From: Bacteroidota bacterium
GTDB taxonomy: Bacteria; Bacteroidota; Ignavibacteria; Ignavibacteriales; Melioribacteraceae
Direction: 5' to 3'
Length of the DNA: 64,000 nt
Assembly (NCBI GenBank): GCA_018829205.1
Contig: JAHJUE010000023.1
Span: 1 to 64,000, forward strand
Part shown: piece after piece, positions 42,845-54,546 of the stretch
Layout of the letters: the number at the start of each line of letters is the position of its first letter
Numbering within the stretch: the stretch's first letter is position 1
Program-made: the position numbers and the translations under genes
The notes under the pieces: generated by a model
Told to the model about the DNA's origin: nothing
The model's database searches: none
What the model saw: the letters and a program-made list of their open reading frames with translations, nothing else

Positions 42845-45045
42845 TATTTATCGGAACTGCCGTTCTCAATTTCATCTTGTTTGGGATATCGAATTCTTTT
42901 ATGATGCTGTACAAGAAGAGTTTTCAAAAATATCTCTTTAATACGTTTTAAATCTCTCAAAGTAATCGGAGAATTATCCAGCTGCCCGTCATTAATTCTA
43001 ATTTTAAAAAGATTATTAATTACATTTTCAATTTTATTAACTTCGGGATCAGTCATTGAGCGCACTGTAGATTCACAAGCATCTGCAAGCATTATCAAAG
43101 CTGTTTCTTTTGAATTTGGTTTAGGACCGGGGTAACGGTAATCTTCAATATTAACATTTTCTTCTCCGTATTTTTCTTTGGCTTTTTCATGGAAATAAGA
43201 AACGCTCATTGTTCCGTGATGCATTGGAATAAAATCTACGATTTCTTTAGGAAGATTATAACTCTTAGCAAGGTCAATTCCTTTCTTTACATGATTAATA
43301 ATTAATTCAGCACTTTTTTCGGGAGTTAGTTCTTCATGCAGGTTTTTATTATCGAGCTGATTTTCAACAAATACCTCGGGTTCAATTGTTTTGCCGATAT
43401 CATGATAGTATGCACCCACACGCGCAAGTATCGGGTTAGCATTTATTTCCGCGGCTGCATTTTCAACCATAGATCCAATTGTCATTGAGTGCGTAAAAGA
43501 ACCGGGGGCGTTTTGAGCCAGCAGTTTTAATAACGGAGTATTAAAATCTGACAATTCAAGTAAGGTTAAATCGGTGGTAATTTTAAATATTCTTTCAAAG
43601 AAAATAATTAACCCGTATGTTAACACAGCGCTGAATAAAGCGTTTACGGCAGCAAACCCCGCTTGAATTAAAAGTTTATCAATCGATTCAAAACTTTCAA
43701 GTCCGAACGCGGCAATGCTAATAACATATCCCAATAAAATAAAAAAGAATGAACGGAAGATTTGATTTCTATTTTTTATATCGCGGACTGTATAAGCTCC
43801 AAGTCCGCCGGCGACTATATTCATAACCGCGAAGACATAATCATTTCCTCTTAAGGCGCCTGCAGTTAAAGCAACGATAATTGTTGCATAAAACCCGACG
43901 CGCGAGTCAAAAATTATGGTTAAGAGCATTGATGCAACCGGCACAAAAACCAACATTTCAACGGGCAGATTAACTTCAATCCGGAAAACTAAAAAGGCAA
44001 TAGAATTTACAAATAGTATAACTATTGCGATTAAAAGTATTTTAAAATTATCATTATATATTTTTTTTCTGAAAAGATAGATATAAATTATAAACAGGGT
44101 TAATATCGCAATAATGTGAAGAAACTTACCTAGGTTTTGTGCAAACCTTCCCCAAAAACCTGTTTCTTCTCCTTTTGCAATTCTATAAGAATCAATTTTA
44201 GATTTTATATCTTTGGTAATCCTGTCATGCTTTGCGACTATTCTTTCATTCTCGTTAACTATTCCCTCATTTCTAGGGATTCGGTCTTCCGCAATTCTTT
44301 TTGCTTCAATTGTCAGCGAGTCATTATAAATATAATCGGGGCGTATAAAATGCCAAACATACTCATTAACCGCGCCGTTTAATTCTTCATTTCTACTAAA
44401 ATAGTTACTTAAATAATTAGCAATAAAATTTTGAGCGGTAATGTTATCATAAAAACGTGAGCTCGGAAATATTCTTTCAATGCGTCCTTCGCGGACAGAG
44501 ATACTATCGCGCGGAATATTGCTGTAGCTAATATTTAGAAGTCCCTGCCTGTATATTCTATTTACAAGCAACAATGAAATATCAAAAACATCTTTCATTT
44601 TTTTGCCTGAAGAAGAAGAAAGAATGTTTTCTCTTTTCCTTAAATTTTTAAAGGTATCAAATGAAGATTGGTTTAAGAATCCAATATTGACCTGCTCGCT
44701 ATTACCCGAAAGTATCGCTTGATCAAGTAAATCTAAAAATCTTCTGTTGTAATTTTTTAACGTGTCATTAACGGCCTGAGGGATTTCATCGTTTTTCTGA
44801 AAAATCATATGAATATTATCTGAAGCCTGTTTCTTCTGCCTTTCATATAATTCAGTATCTTTCAAAATCTCAAATGTTGTTGAAGCAATTAAATCATCCT
44901 GAATCCATATTGTACCGACAGAAACGTCTGATTCTATTGATTCACCTTTAGGAAACATCAGTACAATAAGAATAATAGTTACAAGAACTAAAAGTACTTT
45001 AATTCTGTTACTTGTTTCAAGTCTGTTTTTTTCTTCGGAATCCAT
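42844..45045 (-). CDS. 7TM HD-domain phosphodiesterase, PgpH-like
   Basis: A 733-residue membrane protein. One N-terminal helix (about 15-35) precedes a large extracytoplasmic domain (about 36-310, 7TMR-HDED type). About seven membrane helices follow (about 310-500), then a cytoplasmic HD domain with HSMTIGSMVENAA, YYHDIGK and later HHGTM. This is the PgpH/YqfF arrangement, whose known members hydrolyse cyclic di-AMP, and the catalytic His-Asp residues are intact. It starts one base after the HAD-hydrolase gene stop. No diadenylate cyclase is in the window. Confidence 0.9.
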   Translation of the reverse strand: MDSEEKNRLETSNRIKVLLVLVTIILIVLMFPKGESIESDVSVGTIWIQDDLIASTTFEILKDTELYERQKKQASDNIHMIFQKNDEIPQAVNDTLKNYNRRFLDLLDQAILSGNSEQVNIGFLNQSSFDTFKNLRKRENILSSSSGKKMKDVFDISLLLVNRIYRQGLLNISYSNIPRDSISVREGRIERIFPSSRFYDNITAQNFIANYLSNYFSRNEELNGAVNEYVWHFIRPDYIYNDSLTIEAKRIAEDRIPRNEGIVNENERIVAKHDRITKDIKSKIDSYRIAKGEETGFWGRFAQNLGKFLHIIAILTLFIIYIYLFRKKIYNDNFKILLIAIVILFVNSIAFLVFRIEVNLPVEMLVFVPVASMLLTIIFDSRVGFYATIIVALTAGALRGNDYVFAVMNIVAGGLGAYTVRDIKNRNQIFRSFFFILLGYVISIAAFGLESFESIDKLLIQAGFAAVNALFSAVLTYGLIIFFERIFKITTDLTLLELSDFNTPLLKLLAQNAPGSFTHSMTIGSMVENAAAEINANPILARVGAYYHDIGKTIEPEVFVENQLDNKNLHEELTPEKSAELIINHVKKGIDLAKSYNLPKEIVDFIPMHHGTMSVSYFHEKAKEKYGEENVNIEDYRYPGPKPNSKETALIMLADACESTVRSMTDPEVNKIENVINNLFKIRINDGQLDNSPITLRDLKRIKEIFLKTLLVQHHKRIRYPKQDEIENGSSDK

Positions 45046-45046
45046 A

Positions 45047-45886
45047 TTATTTTTTCGCTTTTAATATCATTTCTAAAAATTCTGCCGTACCGTCTTCATT
45101 GTTGTTTCTTTCGGTAATATAATCAGCCATTCTTTTAATTTCCGGCACAGCATTCTGTATTGCAGCTTTAACCGCTTTTGTTTCAAATAAAGATCTGTCA
45201 TTATACCAGTCACCCATAACAGCAGTTTCAGATTCCTTTATTTTCAAATATCTAATTAGTCTTTTTAATCCTTTGCCCTTGGATGAACCTTGATTCCGGA
45301 TTTCAAGATTATAAATATCATGTGAATGAGCTTTATAATATACGGAATTTAACCCCCAGCAATACGGAAAGCTAAGTTTTTCTTTTACCGCTTTAATGCT
45401 ATTTTTATAATCTCCGGTAATAATAATTTCAAGCGTATTATTTAAATAATTTTCATAAGATTTAACTTCTACAAACGCAGCACCAAATTTATCGGTAATA
45501 CTCGGTATAGCTGAATTATTTTCCGTGTAATATATTGCGTCTGCGTGACATAATGCAATATTCATCGAATTTTGGTCAGCTAACTGAATTGCTTTCCGGA
45601 TATGCTTTTTACTTACACAAGATTCAAATATAATATTATTATCCATTGTTTTAATCATACTGCCGTCAAGTGTAATCAAAGGAACTTTTAATTCGAGAGT
45701 TTCGGCATGATGAACCATTGCGCTGTATAGTCTTCCGGTAGCAATTGAAAAATTGACTCCTTTCATCTGCAATTTTTTAATCAGGGAAATCGAATTAATT
45801 CCAATTTCATTATTTTCATTAAGTAAGGTTCCGTCGAGATCAAATACAACCAGTTTAATTTTTTTTAAGTCTGCTTTTCCAATCAT
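45047..45886 (-). CDS. Cof-type HAD-IIB hydrolase
   Basis: A 279-residue cytoplasmic phosphatase of the Cof/YidA type. Motif I is VVFDLDGTLLNE, motif II ATGRLYSA and motif IV GDWYNDRSLF, with the large C2 cap domain between. These enzymes dephosphorylate sugar phosphates or flavin and PLP compounds with low specificity. I choose ATG 45886 because the family begins about ten residues before DLDGTLL; an upstream in-frame start adds 19 atypical residues. It begins the operon with the HD phosphodiesterase gene. Confidence 0.88.
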   Translation of the reverse strand: MIGKADLKKIKLVVFDLDGTLLNENNEIGINSISLIKKLQMKGVNFSIATGRLYSAMVHHAETLELKVPLITLDGSMIKTMDNNIIFESCVSKKHIRKAIQLADQNSMNIALCHADAIYYTENNSAIPSITDKFGAAFVEVKSYENYLNNTLEIIITGDYKNSIKAVKEKLSFPYCWGLNSVYYKAHSHDIYNLEIRNQGSSKGKGLKRLIRYLKIKESETAVMGDWYNDRSLFETKAVKAAIQNAVPEIKRMADYITERNNNEDGTAEFLEMILKAKK

Positions 45887-46009
45887 TTTTATCCGCGTAA
45901 ATAAACAATAATTATAATTATAAAGTGATAACAGGGTTAACAAAATAAATGAAAATTATTAAAATATTGCAGCAATATTTGTTAGTTGTTTGGTCGGTAC
46001 TAATAAAAT

Positions 46010-47452
46010 TTAACTGGACTTATTTTCTTTTAACGAACTTAATAAAGAACCGACCAAAAGTGTAGTAGCTACACCGATTAATGTAAACCAGGTCCATGCT
46101 ACCAACTGTAAAGATATTACTGTAATCATTATAAAAATTCCGGAGGCAAAACCGGCAAGTGCATCTTCCTGTTTTGCTTTTTTAACAAATAATCCAAGTA
46201 AAAATGTGCCCAACAAACCGCCGTAAGTAAATGAAGCGATACTTAAAGCCAGTTCAACCACTACCCGGGAAGAATTCATAAAAAATATTGCCGATAAGAC
46301 TAATAATACAGCCCACATTAAAGTAAATAGTCTTGATACTTTTAGATCCTTTTTATCATCTGTAGATTTTGAGAATGGTTTATAAAGATCCAGCATTGTA
46401 GAAGAAGAAAGAGAACTGATAGAACCCGCAAGCGTAGACATGGCAGCTGCAAAAAGTCCGGCTATAATAATTCCTGATATTCCAACAGGCAGCTGTTCAA
46501 TTATAAATTTCGGAAAAATTTCATCAGCTTTTAGATTTAATTCGCCGTAATAAGCATAAAGCGCTACGCCAACGATTAAAAAAAGTATAAATTGAAATAT
46601 TACAATAATGCCGCTACCGATTATCGCTTTTTGACTACTCTTTAAATCTTTTGTTGAAAGGAGTCTCTGCACTATTAACTGATCGGTACCATGCGAAGCC
46701 ATTGATAAAAATGCTCCGCCTAATATTCCTCCTATTAAGGTATAAGGCTGAGCAAAAAATCCAGAGATCCCGGAATCAAAACCAAAATTTATAAAATTTA
46801 ATTTATTTGCCGGAATTGCAGCATCAACTACAGATTGCCATCCGTTGGGAAGATAATTATTAATTAACAAATAACCCGCAATTAAAGCGCCGCCTATATA
46901 TATAAACATTTGAATTACATCAACCCATATTACGCCTTTTAATCCTCCTGTTGTAGTATAAAGCAATGTAACAATGGCAATGATAATTATTGCAGTCGGG
47001 TAATTTATATCGAGAAGTAGTTTAAGAGGAATAGCCGTAGCAAAAAGGCGAACACCGTCGGCAGCAGTACGTGTAAATAAAAATACGACTGAAGCAAATG
47101 AGCGAGTTTTTCTTCCGAACCTGTTTTCAAGATATGCGTATGCAGTACTTAATTCGCCTTTATAATATTGAGGAAGAAAAAATACCGCGATAATTATTCT
47201 TCCAATTAAATAACCGATAGTTACTTGAATAAAATTCAAATTTGTTAAATAAGCCAGACCCGGAATTGAAATAAAGGTAAGTGTGCTGGTTTCTGCGGCA
47301 ACAATTGAAAAACATACGGCCCACCAGGGTACAGAGCTTGAACCAAGGAAATAATCTTTTACGGATTTCTGTTTTCCTCCGGCAAAAACACCAAAGACGG
47401 CAACACCTATTAAATATAGGCCAATTATAATAAAGTCGATGCTTTTGTCCAC
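46010..47452 (-). CDS. Sodium:solute symporter (SSS family)
   Basis: A 480-residue transporter with about 13 membrane helices of the LeuT-like SSS family, which includes PutP, PanF and SGLT. The N-terminus opens with FIIIGLYLIGVAVFGVFAGG, and the family hallmarks YFLGSSSVPWW, AAETSTLTFISIPG and LYTTTGGLKGVIWVD are present. ASHGTDQLIVQRLLS and LAGSISSLSSSTMLDLY, near the sodium site, are intact. The substrate cannot be told from the sequence; sugars, sialic acids, amino acids and vitamins all occur in the family. It follows the STAS gene after nine bases. Confidence 0.92.
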   Translation of the reverse strand: MDKSIDFIIIGLYLIGVAVFGVFAGGKQKSVKDYFLGSSSVPWWAVCFSIVAAETSTLTFISIPGLAYLTNLNFIQVTIGYLIGRIIIAVFFLPQYYKGELSTAYAYLENRFGRKTRSFASVVFLFTRTAADGVRLFATAIPLKLLLDINYPTAIIIIAIVTLLYTTTGGLKGVIWVDVIQMFIYIGGALIAGYLLINNYLPNGWQSVVDAAIPANKLNFINFGFDSGISGFFAQPYTLIGGILGGAFLSMASHGTDQLIVQRLLSTKDLKSSQKAIIGSGIIVIFQFILFLIVGVALYAYYGELNLKADEIFPKFIIEQLPVGISGIIIAGLFAAAMSTLAGSISSLSSSTMLDLYKPFSKSTDDKKDLKVSRLFTLMWAVLLVLSAIFFMNSSRVVVELALSIASFTYGGLLGTFLLGLFVKKAKQEDALAGFASGIFIMITVISLQLVAWTWFTLIGVATTLLVGSLLSSLKENKSS

Positions 47453-47461
47453 GAATTATCC

Positions 47462-47821
47462 CTAGAGGTTTTGAAGATCTTGAACTGCTTCTTCAACCGT
47501 ATTAAAGATTGGCAGAATTCTGTCAAGTTGAGAAATTTCAATAAGAGTTCTTACATTTTTCTGAGGAGCGGCAAGTCTTATAAAGCCGCCGTTTGATTGA
47601 AGAATTCTAAAAGCAAGAAGTATAGAACTTAAACCCGAACTATCGCAATATTCAACAACCGAAAGATCGATAACCAGCTTTTTAATTTCTTCAGCTGTAA
47701 TGAGAATAGTAAATTCTCCTTTTACTAAACCGGCAATTTGAGCATCAAATCTTTTTTCGTCCAATTTGAATATTCCAATATCGCCGATTCTTTTCAGTTC
47801 AAAGTTTATGTTATCTTCCAT
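47462..47821 (-). CDS. STAS-domain anti-sigma factor antagonist-like protein
   Basis: A 119-residue single STAS-domain protein like SpoIIAA/RsbV. The conserved phosphorylatable serine lies in VEYCDSSGLSSILLAF, preceded by the KLVIDLSVVEY strand. Such proteins bind serine kinase partners and are controlled by phosphorylation. No cognate kinase, phosphatase or alternative sigma gene is adjacent; the only neighbour within ten bases is the symporter. Bacteroidota-group genomes often carry such orphan STAS proteins, so its partner is probably elsewhere. Confidence 0.9.
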   Translation of the reverse strand: MEDNINFELKRIGDIGIFKLDEKRFDAQIAGLVKGEFTILITAEEIKKLVIDLSVVEYCDSSGLSSILLAFRILQSNGGFIRLAAPQKNVRTLIEISQLDRILPIFNTVEEAVQDLQNL

Positions 47822-47880
47822 TTTACCGCAGATATTAATTATTAAATAATGGTTTAAATTTATTACTTATTATGCTAAGT

Positions 47881-48408
47881 TCAAAACATCTGAAGTGAAT
47901 TTAACAAATTTCTATATGAAATTTCAGAATTTATTTCATCGTTTTGTATTTGAAAATTATAGTAATTATCCGAATTTTCCTTTTGAAATCCGACCCTGAA
48001 CTTAGAATTATAATAATTGGACATTGCACTGCAGAAGAGATTTTCTTCACGATTTAAATCCATAATAATATCAAATGTTTTCTTTTCGCGTTTGTCCAAA
48101 TATTCTTTCATCGGCAGATATAATTTTGATATATCCGTAATCTCGTATGAGATAATTTTATATTTATCTTTTTGAGGAATTGTATTTACCCGAACAGCCT
48201 GGCAAAGTATTGTTACATTTTTATTTTGCGTTTCCAAATATTTAAGAATTTCAAATGTAAAATTAAGATCATGCTCGTTCGAAGGCATTATAATTAAAAA
48301 GCTCAGCGATTCTTTAAAGAAGTTATTAAAATTCACTTCACCGGAACCGCTTGTAAATTTTTTTATTATAAGATATTTCGCGATTCTTTTTTTTATTGAT
48401 TCAAACAT
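47881..48408 (-). CDS. DUF6913-like protein of unknown function
   Basis: A 175-residue protein resembling the short DUF6913 group common in Bacteroidota. After a basic start comes a Rossmann-like strand FLIIMPSNEHDLNFTFE, later FDIIMDLNREENLF and NSKFRVGF. The arrangement recalls half of a GT9 heptosyltransferase-type fold, without a recognisable donor site. I start at ATG 48408, one base after the ligA stop; a TTG five codons upstream overlaps ligA. The function is unknown, and it is probably co-expressed with ligA. Confidence 0.65.
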   Translation of the reverse strand: MFESIKKRIAKYLIIKKFTSGSGEVNFNNFFKESLSFLIIMPSNEHDLNFTFEILKYLETQNKNVTILCQAVRVNTIPQKDKYKIISYEITDISKLYLPMKEYLDKREKKTFDIIMDLNREENLFCSAMSNYYNSKFRVGFQKENSDNYYNFQIQNDEINSEISYRNLLNSLQMF

Positions 48409-48409
48409 T

Positions 48410-51264
<2,855 letters not shown>

Positions 51265-51288
51265 TTTAATCTAGGTTTAATTATTAAA

Positions 51289-52665
51289 TTAATTAATTCT
51301 TTCTATTTTGGCTGCAAATACTCCGTCCATCAAATGTGTATGAGGAAAAGTTTGAATACATCCGTTGGCATCCAATAGATTTTCGTCAAATAGTCCGTTT
51401 GCTTTTATTAATTTAAAATCAAGATTATCATTTAAAAATTGAGAAACTACATCAAAATTTTCTTCATGTTCAATAGTGCACGTGCTATAAACCAAAATCC
51501 CGTTTTTCTTCAAAAGTGAAGCGCCTTTTTTTAATAATCTCAATTGAATTTCAGCAAGTTTTCTTATCTCTCCCAGGTCACGTTTCCATTTGATATCAGG
51601 TTTTTTCGTAAGTGTTCCTAGTCCAGAGCAAGGGGCATCTATTAATACTCTATCAAATTTATTTTCCTCTTCCTCAATATTTAATTCAAAAGCATCAACA
51701 GCTTGCGATTCAACATTTTTTGCGCCCATTCTTTTAAGGTTGGATTCCAAAATCTTAAGTCTGCTTTCAAATTTGTCAACCGCAACAATAGTCCCGGTGT
51801 TTTGCATAATATCAGACAAATAAGAAGTTTTACCCCCGGGAGCCGCGCATAAATCAAGAACCTTCATACCCTGTTTAGGGTCCAATAATCTGCAGGCAAA
51901 ACCGGTACTTTCATCGTTAATACCAAAATATCCTTTTGCAAAATATTCCCAATCCGCAATGTTAGTTAAATTCGTTAGACGAATAAAATCCTTGTTATAA
52001 CTTCCGTCATGAAATTTAAGATCGACTTTTTTAAGAAGAGATTTAAATTCTTCATGATTAGTTTTTAAAGAATTAACACGCAGGGTTAGTCCTGGTTTAT
52101 TATTATTCGCAATTAAAAGTTCTTTAGTAAAATCTTCGCCAAATTGTTTAATCCATCTTTTTACAAGCCATGTTGGATGAGAATAGTATGCGGCAAGATA
52201 CCCTATTAAATCATCTTCGGGTTTAGGATAACGAATTGATTCCTTACTTCTAATAATATTTCTTAAAACAGCGTTTGTTAAATCGGCGGATTTTTGTCCT
52301 TGAATTTTTTTCACAAAATCCACAGCTTCATTAACCGCCGCGTATTCAGGCACCTTATCTAAAAAGAGTATTTGATAAAGTGCAACGCGCATGGCGTTTT
52401 TAACATTTGGAATACATTTGGAGAACTGACCTTTATAGAAACCGGTAAGAATCCAATCAATTCTTCCCAACCATCTAATTACGCCGTGAACAATTTCAAA
52501 AAGCAACGATTTATCCGCTCCGCTAAAGTCGGAATTCTTCAATTCAATTTCGAGCATTTTATCAAGGTACGCATCCGTTCTGTCAATTCTATTAAGGACT
52601 TTAACTGCAACCCCTCTTACACCCTGGTATAGGTTAAGTCCGCTATAATCTTTTACTTCATCCAT
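51289..52665 (-). CDS. rsmB: 16S rRNA (cytosine(967)-C(5))-methyltransferase RsmB
   Basis: A 458-residue methyltransferase that makes m5C967 in 16S rRNA. An N-terminal NusB-like domain (about 10-150, with YQILFLDKVPEYAAVNEAV) precedes the Rossmann catalytic domain, with LDLCAAPGGKTSYLS for S-adenosylmethionine, DAPCSGLGTL and the catalytic cysteine in YSTCTIEHEEN. Both domains and the length match RsmB rather than shorter relatives. A 187-base spacer and a terminator separate it from rpmE upstream. Confidence 0.95.
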   Translation of the reverse strand: MDEVKDYSGLNLYQGVRGVAVKVLNRIDRTDAYLDKMLEIELKNSDFSGADKSLLFEIVHGVIRWLGRIDWILTGFYKGQFSKCIPNVKNAMRVALYQILFLDKVPEYAAVNEAVDFVKKIQGQKSADLTNAVLRNIIRSKESIRYPKPEDDLIGYLAAYYSHPTWLVKRWIKQFGEDFTKELLIANNNKPGLTLRVNSLKTNHEEFKSLLKKVDLKFHDGSYNKDFIRLTNLTNIADWEYFAKGYFGINDESTGFACRLLDPKQGMKVLDLCAAPGGKTSYLSDIMQNTGTIVAVDKFESRLKILESNLKRMGAKNVESQAVDAFELNIEEEENKFDRVLIDAPCSGLGTLTKKPDIKWKRDLGEIRKLAEIQLRLLKKGASLLKKNGILVYSTCTIEHEENFDVVSQFLNDNLDFKLIKANGLFDENLLDANGCIQTFPHTHLMDGVFAAKIERIN

Positions 52666-52800
52666 ATATTCAATATCCGGGAAATTCTGTAATTTATTAT
52701 CAACCGTAAGATAAAAAAAATAAAACTATTTTGATAAAAAGATTGTCGATCATTTATTAAAGGAAAGTAAGCAATAATAATTTATGATTCTTTTTAAAAC

Positions 52801-52837
52801 AAAAAAAGCTGCAATCAGAAATGATTAGCAGCTTTTT
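52801..52837 (-). terminator. Terminator after rpmE
   Basis: GCTGC (52808-52812) and AATCA (52813-52817) pair with TGATT (52822-52826) and GCAGC (52828-52832), with one bulged base and a GAAA-type loop. A run of seven A on the left gives a U-tract for minus-strand transcripts ending rpmE, about 20 bases after its stop. Confidence 0.8.
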
Positions 52838-52852
52838 AAGAATTTAAATTTT

Positions 52853-53107
52853 TTATTGTGCAGATTTTTTAGAGTATTTTTTATTAAATCTTTCAACTCT
52901 GCCTGCAGAATCAAGAATTTTCTGTTTACCTGTAAAAAACGGATGCGATTGGCTAGAAATTTCTAATTTTACCAAAGGATATTCTTTCCCGTCTGTCCAT
53001 ACAATCGTGTCTTTTGTTTCAACAGTAGAACGAGTTAAAAATGAATAGTCAACGGATACATCCTGAAAAACAACAGGTCTATAGTTTGGGTGAATTCCTT
53101 GTTTCAT
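52853..53107 (-). CDS. rpmE: Ribosomal protein bL31, type B
   Basis: An 84-residue ribosomal protein of the large subunit. The sequence [29 protein letters not shown] and VERFNKKY match the type B form, which lacks the four zinc-binding cysteines of type A. Bacteria of the Bacteroidota group normally carry only this form. It has a strong ribosome site (AAGGAAG), a candidate promoter and a hairpin terminator, so it is a single-gene unit. Confidence 0.97.
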   Translation of the reverse strand: MKQGIHPNYRPVVFQDVSVDYSFLTRSTVETKDTIVWTDGKEYPLVKLEISSQSHPFFTGKQKILDSAGRVERFNKKYSKKSAQ

Positions 53108-53137
53108 AACTTCCTTTTCCTCAAAAATTTAGACATA

Positions 53138-53168
53138 GAATATAATAATCGATGTCTTTAAAAACAAA
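53138..53168 (-). promoter_or_regulatory. Candidate promoter of rpmE
   Basis: On the minus strand TTTG (53168-53165) and TATATTC (53144-53138) are 20 bases apart, close to the Bacteroidota -33 TTTG / -7 TAnnTTTG pattern, and lie about 31 bases upstream of the rpmE ATG. The last G of the -7 box is missing. AT-rich sequence makes chance matches common. Confidence 0.35.
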
Positions 53169-53200
53169 TATTTTCCGAAAAACATCTCTTTTTATTTAAT

Positions 53201-53872
53201 TTATTCTGTTTCTTGGGCTTTCTGCAAGGAATCAAGTCTTGCTTTTTCAAGCATAGCCTTTTCCTTATTAAGGTTTTTTCTCACCAAAAAACCGTCAAAA
53301 TCGAAATAGTTCCCATAAGCTGCAAGCTGAGATCTGCTTTGACCCTGCAAACCGTTTTGTCCGACATAATTATCAAGATCAACACCTTGTTCAAACGGAT
53401 ATGGTATTTTCTCCTTTATCACCACATCATTCGGCTGAAAAACAGCTACATATGAATTCTCTGTTTCTTTTGATTTAATTGAAGCAGAAGATTTTTGATT
53501 TGGCGATAAATTATTCTCAGCTATTCCAGATGTAGAATTAATTATCATTGTATCAGGAATATTTGAGATAAGTGCTGTTCTCAGAGGCGGATTTGTTAAA
53601 AGCGGATTATCAAAATCTTCATATTCGGGATTAAAGACAAAGAAAATCAAAACCGCGGAAAAAACCAAGGCAGTAGCGGGAGCGTAAATCCATGCCCATC
53701 CAATCTTGTTTTCTTTAAATTTGGCCGCATTATAATTTCCGTTTTGGATTTTTGTAAGAAGATTAAATTCAAAATTATCGTCGGCCGTAACTTTAGGAAG
53801 ATCTTGAAGCATTTTTGTTAAATCTTTAAAACGTGGGTCTTCATCGTTAAAATTGTAGTTTTTTTCTTCCAT
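53201..53872 (-). CDS. Probable anti-sigma factor or membrane regulator
   Basis: A 223-residue protein with a short acidic cytoplasmic part (about 1-62), one membrane helix (about 63-83, with TALVFSAVLIFFVF) and an outer part of about 140 residues. I do not recognise a family. It begins eight bases after the ECF sigma gene stop, the usual place for a membrane anti-sigma factor. The N-terminal part lacks the HxxxCxxC zinc motif. The start is set at 53872, six bases after AAGGA; the ATG two codons upstream overlaps that site. The far C-terminus is a charged helix. Confidence 0.6.
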   Translation of the reverse strand: MEEKNYNFNDEDPRFKDLTKMLQDLPKVTADDNFEFNLLTKIQNGNYNAAKFKENKIGWAWIYAPATALVFSAVLIFFVFNPEYEDFDNPLLTNPPLRTALISNIPDTMIINSTSGIAENNLSPNQKSSASIKSKETENSYVAVFQPNDVVIKEKIPYPFEQGVDLDNYVGQNGLQGQSRSQLAAYGNYFDFDGFLVRKNLNKEKAMLEKARLDSLQKAQETE

Positions 53873-53880
53873 AAGCATCC

Positions 53881-54462
53881 TTAATTATATATGTCTTTTA
53901 ATAAATGTTGAAGTTGGGTTCTGCCCCTATTAATTCTTGATTTTACAGTGCCGATAGAAAGACCTGTTATTTCGGCTATTTCTTCGTATGACAATCCTTC
54001 TATATCTCTAAGCACCACAACTTCTCTGTAAACGGGTTTAACCTTCATTAATGCCTTTTGAACAATCTCCCCTTTTATTTCACTGTCGGCCGCTCTATCG
54101 GGAGCTACAAATTTTTTATCTTCTATTTGAATTGTTCTATCTTCATCATCATTTGTAAGAGAAAGAATTGTTCTTCTTCTTCTTCTTTTCAGCTCATTTT
54201 TAGCAAGGTTGCCGGCAATTGTATAAATCCATGTAGAAAATTTAGCGAAAGATTTATAAGAGTCCTTATTCAGATAAAATTTAATCATTGTATCCTGAAC
54301 AATATCGGTACATGCGTCTCGGTCGCCGACAAATCTGTAAACAAAATTTGTTAAAGGATCTTTAAACCTTTTCACTAAAATTTCATAAGCTTCAAGAGTA
54401 TTGCTGTCTTGAAATACTTTAATCAGTTCTTCGTCTGTAAGATTATTAAGGTTCTGATTCAA
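53881..54462 (-). CDS. ECF-type RNA polymerase sigma factor
   Basis: A 193-residue sigma-70 family factor of the extracytoplasmic-function group. Region 2 includes ILVKRFKDPLTNFVYRFVGD and DACTDIVQDTMIKFY, followed by FSTWIYTIAGNLAKNELKRR. Region 4 is YEEIAEITGLSIGTVKSRINR. Regions 1 and 3 are absent, as expected. The only possible start is TTG at 54462, because a TAA lies three codons upstream in frame. No Shine-Dalgarno sequence is seen. The membrane protein gene downstream is the likely regulator, and the pair probably responds to envelope conditions. Confidence 0.95.
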   Translation of the reverse strand: MNQNLNNLTDEELIKVFQDSNTLEAYEILVKRFKDPLTNFVYRFVGDRDACTDIVQDTMIKFYLNKDSYKSFAKFSTWIYTIAGNLAKNELKRRRRRTILSLTNDDEDRTIQIEDKKFVAPDRAADSEIKGEIVQKALMKVKPVYREVVVLRDIEGLSYEEIAEITGLSIGTVKSRINRGRTQLQHLLKDIYN

Positions 54463-54546
54463 TGTGTTTTATACTCGGATAATTATAAAAGGTTTCAAAA
54501 ATTTTTAATCAATTTTAGTTATTCATAAAGCTAAAATCAAATTTAT

